Shown here piece by piece: positions 59,801-64,000 of a stretch of DNA of 64,000 nt. Made by a program: the position numbers and the translations under genes. The number at the start of each line of letters is the position of its first letter. The first letter of the stretch is position 1. Under the pieces are notes generated by a model. It had not been told where the DNA came from, did not search any database, and worked only from the letters and a program-made list of their open reading frames with translations. The stretch is from Branchiostoma floridae (Eukaryota > Chordata > Leptocardii > Amphioxiformes > Branchiostomatidae): positions 5,466,933 to 5,530,932 of the forward strand of contig NC_049995.1 of NCBI RefSeq assembly GCF_000003815.2, in the 5' to 3' direction.

Positions 59801-60993
59801 GCCTCTAGTCTCTACTGAAAAAGAGACAGTGTGTCTCAAAAGCTCCCAAGTAGCAAACATTGCTGTGTAAAATTATTCATTAGAATGAATATGAATACAG
59901 AAAAGAACATTCACAAGGCAAAAAAACTAACAAAGCTACATGATGGTGCCTTAGAAATTTAAAAAGTAGACTTAAGATATGTGTCAATCAGTGCTGTATT
60001 CAGGACCCGTACCTCTAGCTGTACCAGGATGGAAACTTGCTTGTTTGGATGGACTAAAAATCTACCTCATCTGAACAACGTAATGCTTACAAATGATAAA
60101 AAAGTTTTTTTTGAACGTTGAAAATGACCAAAATAAAATTTACGACAATGAAAGGGACAGTAAAAAAATGCTGGAGCAGTGCATCATGCTATATAAATTT
60201 AGAAGCAAATAGATGCATTTCAGTGCTTCGTAGCTCAAACATGTTGGTGGTATTTAGAAATCTTCCGACCGCCTCGAAAAAGTTGTGTTAAGGTGTGTGT
60301 CGCAAACAGAAGAGAATATAAGAAAAAAAAGCACATAAAACGAAAGTTTATAAAAAGCCGTGTAGTTGCTCAAGCTGTCGTCCACTGCAATGCAAAATAA
60401 GGGCACTAATAGTGCACTATCATGGTGTCCAGCATCTGTTCGCTTCATTGATGCAAACGCGAGTGACACGCTCTTTACTGCCTTCCTAGGTCTCTGGAAA
60501 GAAAGCCTGTAACGATAGAAAATGCGCCAGATGTCAACAGTTGCTCTTGCTATGCCATGTTCAATGAACAGTAGTAAAATAAAACGCCCAAAATGCAAAT
60601 AATGGGACATTTCAGGCACAAAATAGATTACTATTAGTGGTATTGCAACCTGAAGTATTTGTACTTGTTTTTCTATTTCTTGAACAATATTACAAGATAA
60701 GGTCAAGTAAGTATAATGCTAGTATCCTTTTGTCATCTTGCAGAGCCTCTAAATATAAAGATAACGATATTTGATTAGACTACAGATTTTGGATATTTAA
60801 GAAAAATCTGAATGTCAAAAAAGGTAGTCTGACGAGACATTGATTTTAGCAGTCTCTTCTACCATTCAGGCTTCTTGCAGATTGTGATAACGTACACGTG
60901 GATCATGATTCCAAGACCTTATCTGTGCGAATAGTGCCCTTAATAGTGATGAGACAATGTGTTACTTGTACCAGGAAACGGCACTCATATATA
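56886..60993. other. No gene seen apart from the MITE at 57581-57831
   Basis: This holds the CCDC153 3' UTR and spacer. An AATAAA at about 58235 could end a long 3' UTR. TGGTCAAAAAGTTTGCGGCC at 58793-58812 resembles a mariner-type terminal repeat, but I found no matching second end. Confidence 0.45.
57581..57831. mobile_element. piggyBac-like MITE (TTAACCC ends)
   Basis: A 251-bp element with ends TTAACCCTATCCAGAC and GTCTGGATAGGGTTAA. TTAA plus CCC termini fit piggyBac. No transposase is present. It lies in the CCDC153 3' flank. Confidence 0.82.
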
Positions 60994-61357
60994 TATAGTA
61001 AGGTTCTTTAAGCACAACCAAGGGGTTACCTGGGTACTTACATCCAACGTTTCGGTGTCTGTCAGACACTGGTCATCATCAGGTAGAATGACTGGACACT
61101 ACTTCTTGCTGCTACTTATAGACGATGTAGGTGGCGCTGCAGCAGCAAGAATGCCGTCCGAAAATGGCTCAGCTACCAAAAAATCAGCTCCAGTCATGAA
61201 TAGAGATGAGGGGGATACAAGCCGAGTCACGTTTGGGACGGCGTTCTTGCTGCTGCAGCGCCACCTACATCGGCTATAATTTAAGCAGCAAGAGGTAGTG
61301 TCCAGTCATTCTACCCTGTAAGTACCCCTTGGTTGTGCTTAAAGAACCTTACTATAT
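60994..61357. mobile_element. Foldback MITE with long inverted arms
   Basis: Left end TAGTAAGGTTCTTTAAGCAC (from about 60997) and right end GTGCTTAAAGAACCTTACTA. Inner arms GACTGGACACTAC and GTAGTGTCCAGTC, and GCTGCTGCAGCGCCACCTAC and its complement, also match. About 364 bp with a short centre. Fragments of the family occur at 4290-4400 and about 19490-19590. Confidence 0.8.
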
Positions 61358-61430
61358 GAATAATTGCCAACCTGATGAAGTTATTTACGGATGGTACTTA
61401 TATCACCTGTGAAAACTGGTGATTCCCTAC

Positions 61431-64000
61431 CTTGTCCTGTTGCAGCAGTTGCTCCAACCTGACCTCCATGACGTCAGGCGTGGGTCTTACATCCGGGTCA
61501 TCCAGCCAGCAAAGGTTCATCAGTTCGTATCTAAGTCATTGGCAGCGGAGAAAAATCGAAGTGTTCTGATGAATCCGCAGTCATGCGTTAAACTCTGTGA
61601 ACTTTGAATTCTTTGTATTAGTAAGCAGAAAATATTTATGCCATGTGCTATATTTTCTTTAGTGTAGTTTTTACACGTATGGTTAACAAGACAATCAGAT
61701 GATAGCAAACTTCACCCCTTACCCAAAATAGCTTCAGAATCTTCACAGACAAAAGAATCAATCAATGTAGATGCAAGACAACGTTGCATTGTGAATATTG
61801 GGAAACTATAAGTCACTGACAGACAGAAAAGATAGACGGACATGCTAAACACTACTTGGCTCACAAGTGATAACGGACAATCTAAGAGACAGCGCATAGG
61901 TAAAATTTAGATATAAATTTCCAAACATTAAACTCAAAAGGTTTCCAACAGCAGTTTACTCACAGCTCGACCGAGCAGCCGTTTGGCTTCTGCAGGCGGT
62001 ACCCTCGGCGGAGCCTCGTCACCAGGGTCTCGTACCCACAAACCTCGGGGTAAGGTGTTCCGCCTGGAAACGACCAAGGCGGCAGTTAAGCTAAGGGCAA
62101 CTTGTCCGTCCGTTTTTTTTGGGAGGCCATGTCTGCCACGTATTTCCGAAAACGTAGGAAACGACTGGCAAGAGCAGGGTGGGAGTACGTCAACACGGCA
62201 ACACAAGTTTTGCCTGCACGTAAAGTTCTACGGCGTGTCTGCGTGCTCCAAATTCCGTCAGATTCCCTACGAGTTCGTACCAAGGTGGCACTTACCACTT
62301 ACGGATCTTAAAAGATTACCCACGTTTTGGCACGTAGACAGCACGTATTTGCACTTACGGTGGGTTGTGCCCTTGGCTTAAAGAACAGTAAGGATTGTCA
62401 AAAGAAGATGATGTGTTATAATATATATATATATATATATACGTAAACCTTATTGGTATGGATATTAGTAAAAGAAACATATCTTGCACATTTATATAAG
62501 TTCATGTAGTTGTACTTTGTCAATTTGAGCGCAAAATCTGTGGATTTGCGTATTCATTGACGCTATTTCAATTTCACATCATTCATAACGATTTTGACGT
62601 CAATGAAAATGATGTCAAAGCAACGGACACTGTCCGCAATGTTGTCAGGGGTCCCAATCAACGAATCGTATCCGAATAAATAACCGTATCATACTTTATT
62701 GGCAGCTTTAGAATACTGTAGTGTCATTCGTTTCTCTAGGATTCTCTAAGAAACACAAACATTTGAATTACGACTCACTGAAATGCAAGCCTAGGTTGGG
62801 TCGGGGAGATTGTAGGCGGCGAGATTTCGTACCGCTCCCTCCTCTCGCGGTAAGAACTACTACATGTATCTTCCCGACTAGGGGTGGGTACCGGTACAGA
62901 AAATTCAGGTCCAGGTACGGTTCAGGTAGAGAGGATCAGGTCCAGGTCCGGACCTGAACCTGGACCTGATTCAGTATGTGAAAACTTGTGAATGGACGAT
63001 ACTCAAAACAATTATCCATTTCGCTACAAAGAAATCTGTTTTGTGGAGTATTCGACTCCCACTGGCGTTTTAAAATCCTACAAGGCTAACTGCCTCTGTA
63101 CGATTGACTGTAAGATTTGCCCTTGCCCTTTACTTCGACCGCTAAGCCCCAAACGTGTGAATGCTTGATCATATAATACATTTATGTTCATTTTCCAATA
63201 GGTCCAACATCCGGTCCAACGACTTTTTTCAGGTCCGGTTTTTCCGGACCGGTCCAATAAGAAAAACCCATAGTCTGCTTGGAGAATAACAAAGTGTGCA
63301 AAACATGCACTAGTACTAGTAGTCTAGTACACTCATGCTTTAGGCAGATTTACCTCTCACCTAAAGTCGCTATCTCCCACAGCACGACTCCGAACCCCCA
63401 CATGTCGCTCTTACAGCTGTAAGCACCCTCAATCAGGGACTCGATCGCCATCCACTTGATCGGGAGCAACGCGTTGGTCTAAGGACAAATATGATATTAC
63501 AAGCAAGGATAAAAAATGAAAGACATGAAAAATGTTTTCATTTTTAAACAATATATATTGAACTTTTTTGTATTTGTATTCTATACTCTGATATACTTTT
63601 CTGTTTTAGGGAAGTAAAGCAAATACTAGTACTAACTACTAATGGCAACCGCTGGGCCGGCCCGCCGAACAAATCAACATGAATTATGAAATGCAAATAA
63701 AAGATTTTTACGCAATGTTTCCTGCTGTTAAAGATGATGCGTAAGTTGCGAGAAAACCAGGAATTGTGTTAATAAAACAGAAATTAGTTAGATTTTTCCA
63801 ATTACACCTGTTCAAAACTAATAATGTAAGAAACATATATCGATTTTGAATGTGCAAGGTACTAACCAGAGGGTGCCTCATGTACTGTGTCGTAACGTAT
63901 ACGTCACGGGCAAGTCCAAAGTCGGAGATTTTGGCGACCAGCCGCCCGGCCTGGCCACCAGAAGAGGACAGAACGATGTTCCTACACGCCAGGTCACGGT
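61431..64000 (-). CDS. Receptor-type tyrosine kinase, C-terminal half of catalytic domain (partial)
   Basis: Transfers phosphate from ATP to tyrosine. The gene enters from the right edge; exons (minus) are >64000-63867, 63478-63361, 62063-61964 and 61530-61431, all phase-compatible. In order: [10 protein letters not shown] (catalytic loop), [12 protein letters not shown] (DFG and activation-loop Tyr), [12 protein letters not shown] (tyrosine-kinase P+1 loop), [52 protein letters not shown] and [27 protein letters not shown] and WMAIES mark a true tyrosine kinase, most like receptor kinases. A loop SSSGGQAGR between RN and DFG is somewhat long. The N-lobe, membrane and extracellular parts lie outside the window. 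The last exon ends at a phase-0 donor, and I did not find the C-terminal tail exon, so the subfamily stays open. Confidence 0.92.
62086..62381. mobile_element. TTAA-flanked MITE, family 1, copy D
   Basis: Starts TTAAGCTAAGGGCAACTTGT and ends GGGTTGTGCCCTTGGCTTAA. It is the same family as 7456-7779 and 10160-10493, about 296 bp. It lies in the kinase intron; its edge is 22 bp from the acceptor of exon 62063-61964. Confidence 0.85.
62423..62441. repeat. TA microsatellite
   Basis: A short (TA)n run in the kinase intron. Confidence 0.9.
62879..63290. mobile_element. hAT-like MITE relative
   Basis: Opens TAGGGGTGGGTACCGGTACA, with GGTCCGGACCTGAACCTGG and a closing TTTTTCCGGACCGGTCCAAT. It is the same family as 16215-16572 and 25599-26030. 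The right border is approximate. It lies in the kinase intron. Confidence 0.68.

Overview
The window reads as a draft contig from an invertebrate deuterostome, most probably amphioxus (Branchiostoma). Genes are intron-rich with GT-AG introns. Sialyltransferase, EGF/C-type-lectin, ERICH3 and DRC12 genes sit together. Introns and spacers are full of short MITE-like elements, tRNA-derived SINEs, LINE 3' ends and minisatellites. Two runs of exactly 100 N (32230-32329, 54411-54510) are assembly gaps, and both cut coding sequence. The taxon is inferred from style and gene content; no search was run.

Layout. 1-3.9 kb: no supported gene, but a 66-bp minisatellite with self-complementary ends and a perfect 23-bp palindrome. 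3.9-9.2 kb (minus): seven phase-compatible exons of an alpha-2,8-sialyltransferase-like (GT29) gene with an in-frame stop and a 1-nt frameshift. 9.8-13.8 kb: two TTAA-flanked MITE families, three CRE palindromes and a 46-bp minisatellite. 14.5-15.6 kb (plus): a nine-finger C2H2 zinc-finger gene with decayed extra fingers downstream. 18.6-25.0 kb (minus): a single-pass membrane protein with five EGF modules and a C-type lectin domain. 25-31 kb: repeats, including a hAT-like element inside a SINE (8-bp target duplication) and a TA-flanked element inside another element.

31.3-52.7 kb (minus): an ERICH3 homologue (DUF4590) spread over about 20 exons. It runs in phase through a long acidic region into a C-terminal ribonuclease-inhibitor/tropomodulin-like LRR domain, an unusual architecture. 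54.1-56.9 kb (plus): CCDC153/DRC12, a nexin-dynein regulatory complex coiled-coil protein, head-to-head with ERICH3 across about 1.5 kb. Both families are tied to cilia, so the spacer is a candidate shared ciliary promoter. 61.4-64.0 kb (minus): the C-terminal half of a receptor-tyrosine-kinase catalytic domain that continues past the right edge; a MITE ends 22 bp before one of its splice acceptors.

Exon models were built by hand from splice sites and reading-frame phase. Each claimed junction keeps phase unless an exception is stated.
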